Shown one piece after another: positions 32,600 to 44,038 of a stretch of 64,000 bases of DNA. Position 1 is the first letter of the stretch. The number at the start of each line of letters is the position of its first letter. Source of the DNA: Nephrocerus scutellatus (Eukaryota > Arthropoda > Insecta > Diptera > Pipunculidae). Under the pieces are notes generated by a model. That model was not told where the DNA came from, ran no database searches, and saw only the letters and a list, made by a program, of their open reading frames with translations. The stretch is from positions 104,759,908-104,823,907 of the forward strand of contig OX352763.1 of assembly GCA_947095585.1 (NCBI GenBank), given 5' to 3'. The translations under genes and the position numbers were made by a program.

Positions 32600-34545
32600 A
32601 CATTGGGTCGATATCGGAAAAGATTGACAGATTTTTTACGGTAGACCTGAAAACTGTGCGTCTGAGCTGAAGAAGAAGACCTATTACTTCTCTGCGTTCC
32701 TCTTCAGCTCTACAAACAAGGTCCAGTTTTCAAGTCTAACATAAAAAATCTTTCAGTCTGTCACAATATCGAGCAGAGTTGACAGTTTTTTTTTTGTGGT
32801 AGGCTTTAAATCTAGACCTTAGTTGTAGAGCTGAAGAAGAAAACCTATTACTTCTCTGTCTTCCTCTTCACCTCTACAAACAAAGTCTAGTTTTTGAGTC
32901 TAACGCAAAAAATCTTTCAATCTGTCCCAATATCAAGCAGAGTTGACTTTTCATTTGTAGTAAGCCTGAAAACTGGACCTTAGTTGTAGAGCTGAAGAGG
33001 AAGACCTATTACTTCTCTGCCTTCTTCTTCAGCTCTACAAACAAGGTCCAGTTTTCGAGTCTAACGCAAAAAATCTTTCAATCTGTCGCAATATCGAGCA
33101 GAGTTGACAGTTTTTTTTGTTTAAAGTAGATCTCAAAACTGAACCTTAGTGGTAAAGCTGAAGAGGGAGACTTATTACTTCTTTCCTTTCCTCTTCAGCT
33201 CTACAACCAATTCCCAGTTTTCGAGTCTAACGCAAAAAATCTTTCAAACTACCCCAATATCGAGCAGAGTTGACAGTTTTTTTGGAGTAGGTCTCAAAAC
33301 TGAACCTTAGTGGTAAAGCTGAAGAGGGAGACTTATTACTTCTTTCCTTTCCTCTTCAGCTCTACAACCAATTCCCAGTTTTCGAGTCTAACGCAAAAAA
33401 TCTTTCAAACTACCCCAATATCGAGCAGAGTTGACAGTTTTTTTTTGAAGTAGGTCTCAAAACAGGACCTTAGTTGTAAAGCTGAAGAGGGAGAGTTATT
33501 ACTTCTTTCCTTTCCTCTTAAGCTCTGCAACCAATTCCCAGTTTCGAGTCTAACGCAAAAAATCTTTCAGTCTGTCACAATATCGAGCAGAGTTGACTGT
33601 TTTTTTTTGTACAAGGCCTGAAAACTGGAGCTTAGTGGTAGGGCTTAAGAGGAAGACTTATTACTCCTCTCTCTTCCTCTTCAGCTCTACAGACAAACCA
33701 TAGTTTTCTGCCGCAAAAAAATCTGTTAACCTGTACCAATATCGAGTAGAGTTGACAGATTTTTTTTGGTAGTAGGCCTGTAAACTGAATCTCAGTTGTA
33801 GAGCTAGAGAGTAAGACTTATAACTTTTATGCCATCCTCTTCAGCTCTACAGACAAACCATAGTTTTCGGGTCTGCCGCAAAAAAATCTGTTAACCTGTA
33901 CCAATATCGAGCAGAGTTGACAGATTTTTTTTGGTTGTAGGCCTGTAAACTGAATCTCAGTTGTAGAGCTAGAGAGTAAGACTTATAACTTTTATGCCAT
34001 CCTCTTCAGCTCTACAAACAAGGCCTAGTTTTCGGGTCAACCACAAATAATCTGTCAACCTTTCCCAATATCGAGCAGAGTTGAGAATTTTTTTGTGGGT
34101 GACCTGAAAACTTACTTGTAGAGCTAAAGAGAAAGACTTATAACTTCTCTCACTTCCTCTTTACCTCTACAACCAAAACCCAGTTTTCCGGTCTGCCGCA
34201 AAAAATCTGTTAACCTGTCCTAACCTGTTTGTAGTTTGAAAAGAATACCTTAGTTCTAGAGCTAAAGCGAATGACTTATTACTTATTTGCCTACCTCTTC
34301 ACCTCTACAAACAAGGTCAAGTTTTCAGGTCAACCACACGCAATCTGTCAAAGTCAACCTGTTCCAATTACGAGCAGAGTTGACATGTTTTTGTTGTAGT
34401 AGGCCTGAAAACTGTACATTAGTTGTAGAGCTAATGTGAAGACTTATTACTTCTCTTCCTTCCTCTTCAGCTCTACAAACAAGGTAAAGTTTTCGGGTCA
34501 ACAGCAAAAAATCTGTCAACCTATCCCAATATCGAGCCAATATTA
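32600..34545. repeat. Tandem array of about 12 hairpin-forming units (period about 160-165 bp)
   Basis: The landmark AGCAGAGTTGAC recurs near 32,772, 32,936, 33,097, 33,261, 33,425, 33,587, 33,747 (as AGTAGAGTTGAC), 33,911, 34,075 and 34,374, with one degenerate unit near 34,230. Each unit holds a large inverted repeat. In the unit at 32,968-33,056 the two 36-nt arms (32,968-33,003 and 33,021-33,056) match at 33 of 36 positions around a 17-nt loop. A second, weaker inversion (AAAAAATCTGTCAAC against GTTGACAGATTTTTT type) lies between the big stems. Units at 33,127 and 33,291 are almost identical, as are those at 33,779 and 33,943, indicating recent local duplication. No coding frame runs through it. 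It could be a hairpin RNA locus, a tandemly amplified foldback element or a satellite. Confidence 0.92.
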
Positions 34546-34559
34546 TCTGCTTAACATAC

Positions 34560-35250
34560 CTAAATCAATACCTTAATTCATATACCATTCTGGTTGGAAT
34601 CGTCGTTTTAGCCAGACACCATATACAGGCTTCGATCGTTCCTAGATCAGCTTGTAGGTCCATCTACCATTCAAATTATTGTATCAACGAGCTTGGCATT
34701 TAGCCACTAAACTGGCCTTTTCTCCATTCGTTATAATTTTGATTATTCCTTTATTCTGGAGGTGATTGAGGCTCTTGTATTGTTGATCCTAAGCATTTCG
34801 TCTGCGAGGATATCTACTGGAACCATAATGTGGGCTGCTTCATCCGAGATCATCGGAAAACCGCTAATCGTCCTTAAAACACATAGTCTGTAATTTGATT
34901 ATAAGTGTCTTCTTGTTTCCTTAGTCGCCACCTTTGCCCAAACTGGGGTTATGTAAAGGACGACTGAGCTGAATTCTGTGGACATAAAGACCTTCCTTGG
35001 ATATCCTGCTCCACCGACGTTTGACAATACCCAGGATGGTACTGCCTGCAACCGGTTGGTTAACCGTACCGCTTCCGCTTCCGTTTTGTGGTAAGCTAAT
35101 TCTAGATCTGCGAATCGTTGATTTGGACGAATGCTTTGATCGTACGATGTCGTTTGATGCGTTAATTTTTCCAATAACCCTTAATATTCCAACATGCAGA
35201 TTCTTATGTAATTGTTTTGCTTCTACGCTAAAATTTAGTTGAATATCCAC
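34560..35250 (-). mobile_element. R1-like retrotransposon fragment
   Basis: On the minus strand the pieces read K-T-E-A (35,140), then N-V-G-G-A-G-Y-P-R-K-V and V-L-Y-I-T-P-V-W-A-K-V (35,030-34,930), then I-S-G-F-P-M-I-S-D-E-A-A-H-I and V-P-V-D-I-L-A-D-E-M (34,870-34,790). These are the thumb and C-terminal motifs of R1/LOA-type elements. The fragment abuts the hairpin array on its left side. Confidence 0.75.
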
Positions 35251-35614
35251 GAGTTACTTACTTGGATCCTGTTAACAGTTGGAGCGGATCAGATGCAGCT
35301 TATGCCTTTCCGATTCTGCTGCTCACCTCATGCCGATATAACATAGTATATTACATAACGATGTCTACTTTCTAGGGTAGGTTATAGCGTAGGAAATAGT
35401 CACTTTCGTCTGTGGTCGTGTGAAAAGAAAGTTATCATCTTAATCGAACGTTTAATTAAACAGGAGAGTTGGAAGGACTGAGAGGTTTAGTCTAATTGAT
35501 CCCTATTCTTAAATTCCATATCTATTTTCCACTTCTCTCAAAATTCATAAACATTTTAGAAACTTGTTAATGACATATTCTTGAATTCCCTACCATGAAG
35601 AAGTTTGTGATTGG
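35251..35614. other. No recognised gene
   Basis: Nothing recognisable in this stretch. Confidence 0.45.
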
Positions 35615-35870
35615 GTATAAGAGCGTGGGCGTCGTGGGTCTAGAGGTAAGTGCGGTTGACTTCTGAGCTGGAAGTTCGACATTTCGAAAGCCCAGAAAAT
35701 CACCAAAAATATTTTTCACTGGCGAATGTCTGACAAACGTCAGTGAGTAAATAACTGTCACGGAAAGCTTCTAAATTCCCTATTCCGATACGGCTTTAAA
35801 TTGTAGGCCGCTTTCATTTGTATGCAAAAATATAACACGCACAAACACGAATGGCCGACAAAGTTCTTAT
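35615..35870 (+). mobile_element. tRNA-derived SINE, copy 2 (degenerate head)
   Basis: The body shares with the 28.2-kb copy the blocks GCGAATGTCTGACAAACGTC (35,723), 'cggctttaaattgtaggccg' (35,792) and 'catttgtatgcaaaaatata' (35,815), in the same order and spacing. The tRNA-like head (35,624-35,690) keeps a rough A box (GTGGGTCTAGAGG), but the B box is damaged. Confidence 0.7.
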
Positions 35871-36815
35871 ACGGGGTATTTGGAAGGGAATATTTGAAAG
35901 GGACTGTATTCTTAAAAACGGTGGGAATTTTCCTATAAGGATATCTGTCAAAGTTCTTTATCTAATTCCCTTATAAATCACCATGCCATTTCCTACGAAA
36001 TACCCTATTTTAAAATGAAAGAAACTTTATTCTACCACTGTCAAATCATATTCAACTTTAAAGTATGGTGAATACACATGACATAAATATGACAAATTGA
36101 ATTAAAAACAACGATGCTTCAGTAGATAATAATCAAGCGATTGATTTTAATTTACGGTTCGGTAACCACACGATTGTTTCGAATTATCAGATACAAAATT
36201 CCTTAAGCGTTAAGCCTTAAAAAATCGCGTCTTAGGTGGCGTAATCAATAACATAAAAGCCTTTTTATGGCTAACCAATCGAGAAGAAAAAGATGATTGT
36301 AGTAAACCTTTACTTTTCGACAATTGCGTCCTGTTTTGTTAGAACCGGGGATATTGTTTAATAGTTGACTGGCTTAGTCCCAAGATTTAGCCGCAACTTT
36401 TGCCGATATAGAAGTTGATGATTTATTTTATTGACAAAGTCTCTGTTGGCTTCAACCATTTCAATTAATATTTCAAGAAAATTTTGCATAAGTAGTAAAT
36501 AATTCATATAGCAAGGAAACTATACACGATTGTAGGGCTAACTAAAGAAAGTCCTTTCTGAAAGTTCCCCCAGTGTTGGAAATCAAGGTTATCCTAATAA
36601 CTTTAAGACGATATGAAAATTGGAATATCTCTGGAATGGGAAGTAGAACCAATTTTATTAATATGTTGAATAATGCAAAATTACATTGTTTACTTGTTTA
36701 CTTGGTTAATTATAGTTAAAATAACAGTTAAAGAAAGCTCATTTTACTTCAGATTTGACAGATAACGGATGCGGCATTTATTTTAACCGAAAGTAAACAG
36801 GCGTCATTTTCGAAC
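35871..36815. other. No recognised gene
   Basis: AT-rich sequence with no supported feature. Confidence 0.45.
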
Positions 36816-36849
36816 GGATATGAATTCATAGCAAAAAGAAGTATAGTAA

Positions 36850-37160
36850 TTACGAAAATTTTCGAACTCGGGATTTTTGCAGATTCCGTATCTTCTGAGT
36901 CCGAAAAAGCGAAAAATAAAAAATCTTTATCTGTCTGTCTACCTGTCTGTCTGTGTCCACTCTAGAGCCCAAACGGCTGAACTGATTGGAAAGAAATTTT
37001 ATATTTGAACTTTTTACATAAATTGGGAGGTCCCATTTGATTTTGACTAAAATCGGCCAACCGAAAGTGGTACTTTACTTGGACAGTTTTTCGGGTTTTT
37101 GCAAATATCTCAAAAAGTATAGCACTTATTACTAATCTGTTAAGTGCAAAAAAAATCTAG
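36850..37160 (+). repeat. Dispersed repeat with GTCT microsatellite (DINE-like), copy 1
   Basis: It contains 'gaaaattttcgaactcggga', 'ttttt', 'aaaaaatctttatctgtctg', a GTCTG/CTGT microsatellite (36,930-36,955) and 'cccaaacggctgaactgatt'. The reverse complement of the same sequence is at about 42,610-42,790. A GTCY microsatellite next to conserved blocks is typical of DINE-1-like non-autonomous Helentrons, but no Helitron termini were confirmed. Confidence 0.55.
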
Positions 37161-37189
37161 GTAGCAAATCCTGTGAGTGACGAGGGAAC

Positions 37190-38445
37190 AAACTTTGCTC
37201 GCAAGCTTTGATCCCGTCTTAAAGCGCATTCCAACCGATAGTCCGAACTTGTGCGCCGACTACAAAGAACAAGACCGTTCGATCTAGCGCAGCAAGGGAA
37301 AACCGCATGCTATGACGGTTTTAGTAGGTGTCATCGCTGGAAGTCAGCCTACCTAACATGATAAACTACAGAAGCGTAAACTACTTGTTAAGGAAACTTA
37401 GTCGTAGTCATAACAAATAGAAAAAATGAGAGGATCGTATTTCCTATGACTATGAGCACGCATCAACCTTACCCCCAGCGCCAAATATCTCGGAGTGATC
37501 TTAGATAGGAAGCTTAACTGGAAGGCTAACATAGAGAACACTCTATGCTAGCAACAAAACCATCGGAAGGAAATGGGGTCTTCAACCAAAGATGGCTCTC
37601 TGGCTGTACACAGCTGTTGTTCGGCCAATCTCACCTATGGATCGCTGGTTCGGTGGCCAGCGATGAAGAAGAAGTATAACGCCACCAAACTCAGCAGGTT
37701 GCATCGATCAGCAGCAGCAGTCTACGGTCTTGCCCGACCGAGGCCCTTAACACCATCTTGAACCTACTACATCCTGACATATTTATCATGTATGTATGTT
37801 GCGACGTGCAGTGCAGTACGACTCAGAGAATCTGGGTGGTTTGCTACTAGACCATACGGGCACTGCAATATACTGCAGACAGTACCTGGAGGCTTGATAC
37901 CATCATCTACTGATTACTGCATCCCTAGATTCAGCTTCAACTCCTCGTTCAGCGTTGAATTTCCTACCAGGGGAAACTGGATTCGGCTAGCATCTTTCAG
38001 GCAGAGATTCTAGCAATTAGGTAGGCCTGTAGAGCATTAAGGCTCAGTAACGCACAAATCGGAAGGGTTGGTATTTGTGTTGATAGCCAATCTGCCATAA
38101 AGGCCATGGGCAGTCATGCTGCTAAGTTGGGTATACCGCACAGCAACTTTTGCAGAAGTTGCAAAGATGAAAATGAGAAAGGAACTGTCATACACTTCCT
38201 CTTCAGTTGTCCGGTCCAAGCAGGGTCAAGACAACGCATTTTGGGTACAACATTTTTTTACGACCTGAAAGAGCTCTCGGATTACAGGATCATCGACTTG
38301 ATCTCATACCTGAACGCTACAGGCTGGATTTAAACCATGTCCTTATCCATGCTAGAACCCTCGAGTTTTGTGGCATCAAAATGGCGCATAGTAGCGCTAA
38401 TTGCGGACCTCGCAAGCACAGCGTGGACCACCACTCTACCTACCT
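37190..38445 (+). mobile_element. R1/Jockey-like element fragment
   Basis: In pieces it reads A-K-Y-L-G-V-I-L-D-R-K-L-N-W-K (37,482), L-T-Y-G-S-L-V-R-W-P-A-M-K-K-K-Y-N (37,630) and A-V-R-L-R-E-S-G-W-F-A-T (37,815), then F-S-V-E-F-P-T-R (37,948). An RNase H remnant at 38,075 follows, then a Cys/His tail C-R-S-C-K-D-E-N-E-K-G-T-V-I-H-F-L-F-S-C (38,152). It is closely related to 20.4-21.7 kb and 9.1-9.4 kb. Part of the RNase H domain is deleted near 38,105. Confidence 0.75.
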
Positions 38446-38489
38446 ATAAGCACGCGCGTCCGGTTCTCATAGTGCCTCTCTGACATCGA

Positions 38490-38640
38490 TTGCGGGATCG
38501 ATCGGGAAGGCAGAAGCCTTCAGATTTTCGGTATTTCTTGGGTTGGTTTCGTATAGCTTCAAATCTTCGTGCAAAATGCTTTGAACTGATCGATCACTCA
38601 TCAAAAATTGAGCAGACATTTTTCTCGTTTTTCCCTTAAC
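38490..38640 (-). mobile_element. Possible transposase helix-turn-helix fragment
   Basis: The minus strand reads R-K-M-S-A-Q-F-L-M-S-D-R-S-V-Q-S-I-L-H-E-D-L-K-L-Y. This resembles the DNA-binding HTH region of Tc1-mariner-type transposases ('I-S-x-x-S-V-x-x-I-L-x-x-D-L'). It is short and isolated, so the call is weak. Confidence 0.35.
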
Positions 38641-38641
38641 T

Positions 38642-39020
38642 CTAGGCGTCCTGGTCTCGAACGCGGCTAAGGTGGTCAGAATGCTTTAAGCTAAGCATCG
38701 AACTCTCGGAACTATATGTAAGTACAGGTATGACCATTGTCTTATATACCAGCAGCTTGGATGTTATGGTTAAGTTCCTGGATTTGAAGAATCTTGACAG
38801 ACTATAGTAGGCTTCGTTGGTTTTAAGCGACCGTGCGCGTATTTCTGGTTCCATGCTGTTATCGGCTGCTACAGTTGACCCGAGATAGTTAAATGATTGC
38901 TTGCTCGTTTATTTGAGGGACCAATGTTGAATCCTCTGCTCGCAGACGTGGCCACCATGTACTTTGATTTGCTCTCATTAAGTGCAGCCCCAGATTTTGT
39001 GCCGCCCGCTGAAACAAAAG
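38642..39020 (-). mobile_element. RTE-like fragment
   Basis: The minus strand encodes N-L-G-L-H-L-M-R (shifted, near 39,000) and Y-Y-S-L-S-R-F-F-K-S-R-N-L-T-I-T-S-K-L-L-V-Y (38,820-38,755), then L-S-L-K-H-S-D-H-L (38,690). This is the thumb region of the same subfamily as the plus-strand element at 28.6-29.2 kb. Confidence 0.8.
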
Positions 39021-40075
39021 GTGTTGCCATTGCCACGTTCCACCAGTCGAGTTGCTGAATTCTGATTAGAATTTATATGAGTAGGTAGTATGAGTTTTAT
39101 AATTATTACGAGTACGTATGATAAAAGTTATTTAAAATTTATTTTATTTTGAAAATATCCGGGAGGAATACAAAATTAATTAGCAGGAGTACAAGAATAC
39201 AGAGTTATCAAAAGTCGTACAATACTCCGATAGTTCTGACTTCTACAGCACTGACAGATATAGTCTCTACATGTAGTTCAGTTGTTTAAGTTTAAGGCAG
39301 GAGGTCATTGCTTCTGTTGGAAGAATGGAATAGTCACGATCTTTTTAAGATCGTTGGTATTCTGTATATTTTTCCCGAAATTAAATGTATTTTTTGTCGC
39401 TAAATGAATAAATCCGTTGCATATTAAGGCTTTTTAACCTTTTCTTCAACCGTTATTCATTGCAATGTGTAGCAGGACACAAACTGCAAAAACAAAACTA
39501 AAATAGTCACAATTACTACTACAAATGACAATCAATCAAACTCAACTTTAATTAAAGCGATGGTTTGTTCAGTCATGCAAACAACAAACCGCATTTTCCC
39601 TCCCTCATTTCTAAACAAAAAAAAATCGTCACGCTCTCTCTGAGTTTATTATCTGGCTCTCTGATATATTTCTGACAAATACGATGACAAAGCCCAAAAA
39701 CGACAACTAATACCGTCAACAACATAAATTGTAACTCAAATTAAAAAAAAAACGACGACACCAATAAAAAGGACTAAATTCGGACGGAATGTAACAACAA
39801 CAAAAATTATTACAACAAAATAGTCATTCATTTGGGAATACAACTACTCATGTAAAGCGTGTATGTAATTTTAAAGATTTACGATGATTACAGTCGGGTG
39901 CCAAGTTCTTTTTTTTTTACTTCAATCCTTTCAAATAGGAAAATCCACTCAATTTCTAAACCCTCACCCAACCTAACCAACTAACAACAGACTACACCAA
40001 ACCAGGCAAGAAAAATTATTCTTTATGCACTGGCGTTACTGTCGATTAGAGAGAAAGTACTCGTACAGTGCAGGC
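39021..40075. other. No recognised gene
   Basis: AT-rich sequence with poly-A/T tracts. No supported feature. Confidence 0.45.
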
Positions 40076-40079
40076 TACT

Positions 40080-40178
40080 CCAGTCCTCACAGCAGAATCA
40101 CCACCATCATTGTCGTCATTCATCGGCGTCGCGTCGCGTCAGTCGTCGTTCGTCCTTATTAAGTACTTGAAAAGCTGT
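40080..40178 (+). other. Possible non-coding first exon
   Basis: A locally GC- and CpG-rich stretch (CATCGGCGTCGCGTCGCGTC near 40,121) stands out from the AT-rich surroundings and ends at a strong splice donor, GCT|GTGAGTAGG, near 40,177. This looks like the 5' untranslated exons of other fly genes. No partner exon was found downstream. Confidence 0.25.
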
Positions 40179-40489
40179 GAGTAGGTAGTTGGGAAAATTT
40201 TACTTTATGTTGTTGGTTTGGCGTTGAGAATGGAAAAGAATGTAATTGCTTACAAGAGCCTCTATCTCCCCCTAATTCCCCCACTATTTTCAAACTCAGC
40301 CATTTATTCCAGTTCATTTGCTCGATTGTGAATCATCGAAAAGTGCTGCCAAATCGTTGTATGGTAATAAGTTGCCTTTTACTACACAGTCCGACCCCAC
40401 TTATGTTATGTATGGTATATGACTAAGCTCTGGTAATGTAGCGTGGTGAAGAGCATGCATGCCAGCGTTGCCGAAGTGACACAATCACG

Positions 40490-40830
40490 TTTATTAAATT
40501 CTCTATATTAACTTCGCGTGCCCGTGGCTGTCTGGCTGGTGGGCACAATCTTCTGATCAATTTTTAACACACTTCCTAAAGCCCGATTTAATTTAAATTT
40601 TGCACACATGTGTATTTCCCATGACAATAGTTTCTATTACATTTGAGAGTGATCGGGCTGCGGGATCGGGGGGCTCCCATACAAATTTTTTTAAAAATTT
40701 ACTCGATTTTCTTTAAATTTTATACGCAGGTGTATATCCGATGCACAACACTTTTTGTCAAAATTTGGTAGTAATCGGGCCCAGGAGTCGGGGGGCTCCC
40801 ATACAATTTTTTTCCCCCGGCATCAGATCA
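40490..40830 (-). mobile_element. Helentron-associated dispersed repeat, copy 4
   Basis: It begins AAATTCTCTATATTAACTTC at 40,496-40,515, has GGCTG(T/G)CTGGCTGG, then two units with 'atcgggc...cggggggctccc', 'atacaaattttttt' and 'cgcaggtgtatatccgatgc'. It matches 15,200-15,534 in reverse and 47,225-47,420 in direct orientation. Confidence 0.65.
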
Positions 40831-42490
40831 TTTCATACTATAATAACTGTGTTCTGTGTGCGTTGTGCGCTTTGCCCTGTGAACTTTGGGCAGCGCTTGC
40901 TAAACGATTGGGGTTGTTTTCCAATTTATTTGGATCTTTTGTGCTAGTGCTAGTGCTATGCAAGGAATCCATAGAGGTGGTGTATAAAGCTTGTTGAAAA
41001 AAGGTATCGTGCCAATTACATTCTTAAAAAATATGCATATTTAATGTTTGTCTAGTGTTTCTAAGTAAAATTCAAACGGTTAAATAAAATTACTTTTTTT
41101 GAGAATATTTCGAAATAAAGCAAAACAAAATTAAAAGAATGGTCTCAACACGCGGGCTATCTGTTTTTTGGCTCGGGTCTTAAGTGCCTATTAAAAAACT
41201 GGGCAGCATTACGACATTGTTTTCTTAGAAGAAAAATCTGAGGATGCTATGATTTTTACTGTTACTCAAAACCGTACTGAAAAATAAAACAACTTATAGA
41301 TATTTTTCTTTGAATTTAGAAAGATTTTATATAAGATTCTCAAGGGATCTTAATATAATCTGATATCTATGTCTTTACTAATAAATAAATTGAAGTCTCT
41401 GTTTGTGATTTGAAAACTAAATCAATATCTAAGCGGGATATATAAAAATTTTTTATAGAATTTTTGTCTGTTGATCCAAATAGGCTCCGATTTTTATGAA
41501 ACTTTCAAAGATCATAGGAGGTATTTTCACTTCCTTTCCTTTCCTTTCCTTTCTGTTTCATCTCAAATTGTTTCGAACTTATCTTAATTAATAAATATGG
41601 ATGACGTGAATGTGGAAAGGGAGTGAAATATAAAAACTGATATTTTTAAGTGAGTCAATAAGAATGCGCAATCTACGGATCAGATTAATTATAAATCAGA
41701 CAGATTTACAAACCAATTTTTATGAATTTTAAAATGAAAATTATTGCCTGATTGGGTAGAATGTTATAGGCTGTAGCCACCACTCCCCACCGAACCCAGT
41801 TATGGTAAGAGAAAGGCGTGGGTTCATGTGTAAGGGCTTGTTTATGATATACTTATTTCTAGATTTTTCCATGGCGCTTCGTTAGCCGCAAAACCTCCGA
41901 CTTCCTTTTACCATCGCGCTGAGTCATATTCAAATTTTAATTTTTAATCATAGGCTATGGCAACTTTTTTAACGATTTGCTTGAAATTTTGAAAGCTCGT
42001 CAGTCTGATATTCCGCGGCACAAAACAATTATGTTTTAAGCGTTTTTAAAAACATAATTTTAAATAGCCCACCCTTTATATTTAGATAAATATGTATTTA
42101 TATTGAAAAAACTCTATTAAAAAAACCGTTTTATCAACTCGCTTTTCGTGTCCGTTCAATACAAACTTCGTAACTGATTCTTACTGATGAGCTAGAGACT
42201 TGAAACTTTAAACATAGCTCAGAATTGGATGACAATGCAATATTAATTCGTTTTTTTTTGTCTTGCTGTACGAAACCCTATTACTAAATTAACGTTATTT
42301 TGTAGTATAATTATTTGAATAAAAATAAAGTTTTAACATACCACATTTTTAAACCGATCTAAATAATAGAGGTGTGGGCACAACATGACTTTGTTTAACG
42401 GACTGGACCGGAATCTTCCGTAAATGTATATCAAAATTTTTTTTCAAATATTTTATTTTTTTTCAAATGTTTTATTTTTTTTTATCTTTT
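40831..42490. other. AT-rich region without recognised gene
   Basis: It holds a CTTTC pentanucleotide repeat at 41,529-41,553. No domain-bearing frame was seen. Confidence 0.45.
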
Positions 42491-42609
42491 TCTGTTTTTT
42501 GTTTAAATTTCTTTTTCACGTTAAGTGCAATGCAAGGTCTAAGTAAACTGTCACTTCCAGCTGTCAGATTTCCGTCAAAATTATCTGACCCCTCACAATT
42601 TATGTAAAA

Positions 42610-42795
42610 AGCTTAAATATGAATTTTCATGTCGATAAGTTCAGCCGTCTGGGCTGTAGAATGGACACAGTCAGACAGACAGAGATTTTTTATTTTCGTC
42701 TTTTCTGACTTAGGAGATACGGTAATGGGTAAATCAGTAAAAATCCCGAGTTCGAAAATTTTCATGATTCCTTTCTTTTACTATCTAAAAGAAAA
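42610..42795 (-). repeat. Dispersed repeat with GTCT microsatellite (DINE-like), copy 2
   Basis: The reverse complement contains 'gaaaattttcgaactcggga', 'aaaaaatctctgtctgtctg' and 'cagcccagacggctgaactt' in the same order as 36,850-36,985. Confidence 0.55.
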
Positions 42796-43935
42796 TAAAA
42801 GTATAAAATAAAATTGAAAATAAAAACGTGAGGCACACGCCAGTATTCATGTATCAGTTATCTACTGCATGGCCTCACCTTTTTAATTGTAAATCTTAAT
42901 TTATTTTTTTAGTTCATTTTAAAAAATATGATATATTAAAAAAATTTATTTTTATTCAAATAATTATATTCTTCATCTTAATCTTCCCAATCTAGATTAA
43001 ACCTTATGGTTTAAAAGATATGCACTTTCAAAGGTAACAGAACCAGATGATCGGACGAATTACGTGAATTTAGTTTCTTCTAAAAAAGTAAAATAAAACC
43101 AAAGATATTATTTTTAATACACTGTGACACGCTAGAATCTGAAATGACACGATATTTTTGGAATTTTCATTTCGGCAACGGCAACGCTGATACAGGCTCC
43201 GAATGTACAACACAAGGACAACAAAGTAATATAGGAGAGAAGAAAAGAAGTTCATGCGTACAGTGAAAAGCGAAGAGAGTTGCCATTTGAGTGCTGTAGT
43301 TGATTTAATGTCTCGTTTCTTGTTACCATTGAACTGACACAAAGACAAATTATAAATGATAAACAAAAAACCCTCCTAACGATCAAAATCTGTGTACATT
43401 TCCATTTATATCAAAGACAAGATACATTCTAGTGATGTTTTATATTTTTAATTTTCATATTTTAATAACATTAAGTTTTTAGTTTACTCTTGGAATCATA
43501 AAAAGAAAATTAATTCTTTTTTTAAGTTTTTTTTATGATTCCTGATTTTTCATTTTTAGGCTGAGAATTAACGATTCCAAGAGAAATCAAAAAACTTAAT
43601 TTGTTATTTGCTCATCAAGATTTGTCTCGTCCTTGTCATTATAACTCATCAACTCATCCTTAACGGGTCTTTGTTCAGCAATTCATGCATAGAATGTGAC
43701 AAGAAAAAAAACTGCGACTCACTGGAGAATGTGATTCTAATTAGACACTTGACATTAAACACAAGAAACTCGTCCTTTTTATTTCAGATGAGATGAGATG
43801 AGTTGAATCATCATGAAAGAAATTAGTTGTGAATGTGTTCGTGTATATGTGTGTGTATGTGTATAAAAATATAATATATGTATGTACATCAAATGATCCA
43901 TTCATAATTTTGTAATTTTTAATGTTTTTTTTTAT
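42796..43935. other. No recognised gene
   Basis: AT-rich. If the minus-strand signal-peptide exon just to the right is real, this stretch would be in its first intron. Confidence 0.4.
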
Positions 43936-43951
43936 GCGAAAAACGACTCAC

Positions 43952-44038
43952 CTGCGCCGACTTAAGCAAACTTGTCGTACCAATTAGGATAAATAATGTT
44001 GCTGTAATGCAGATTGCATTTTTTACAGATAACGACAT
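43952..44038 (-). CDS. First coding exon of a secreted or membrane protein (signal peptide)
   Basis: The minus strand has ATG at 44,038 in the good fly context CACAAAATG. Twenty-nine codons follow, ending CAG at 43,952 and running straight into a strong donor GTGAGTCG (43,951 downward). The peptide starts M-S-L-S-V-K-N, has a hydrophobic core of about 16 residues (A-I-C-I-T-A-T-L-F-I-L-I-G) and ends S-L-L-K-S-A-Q. This is a textbook signal peptide with a plausible cleavage site in S-A-Q. Upstream (44,050-44,460 on the same strand) is CA-rich and CpG-bearing sequence that would serve as 5' UTR. The next exon was not found in the window, so the product is unknown. It could also be a chance open frame, but the combination of start context, signal sequence and consensus donor argues for a gene. 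Confidence 0.5.

Noticed and set aside
32600..34545. Possible CRISPR array because of regular repeats with spacers
   Set aside because: The units are about 163 bp and repeat along their whole length, with no short identical repeats plus unique spacers, and the DNA is from an animal.
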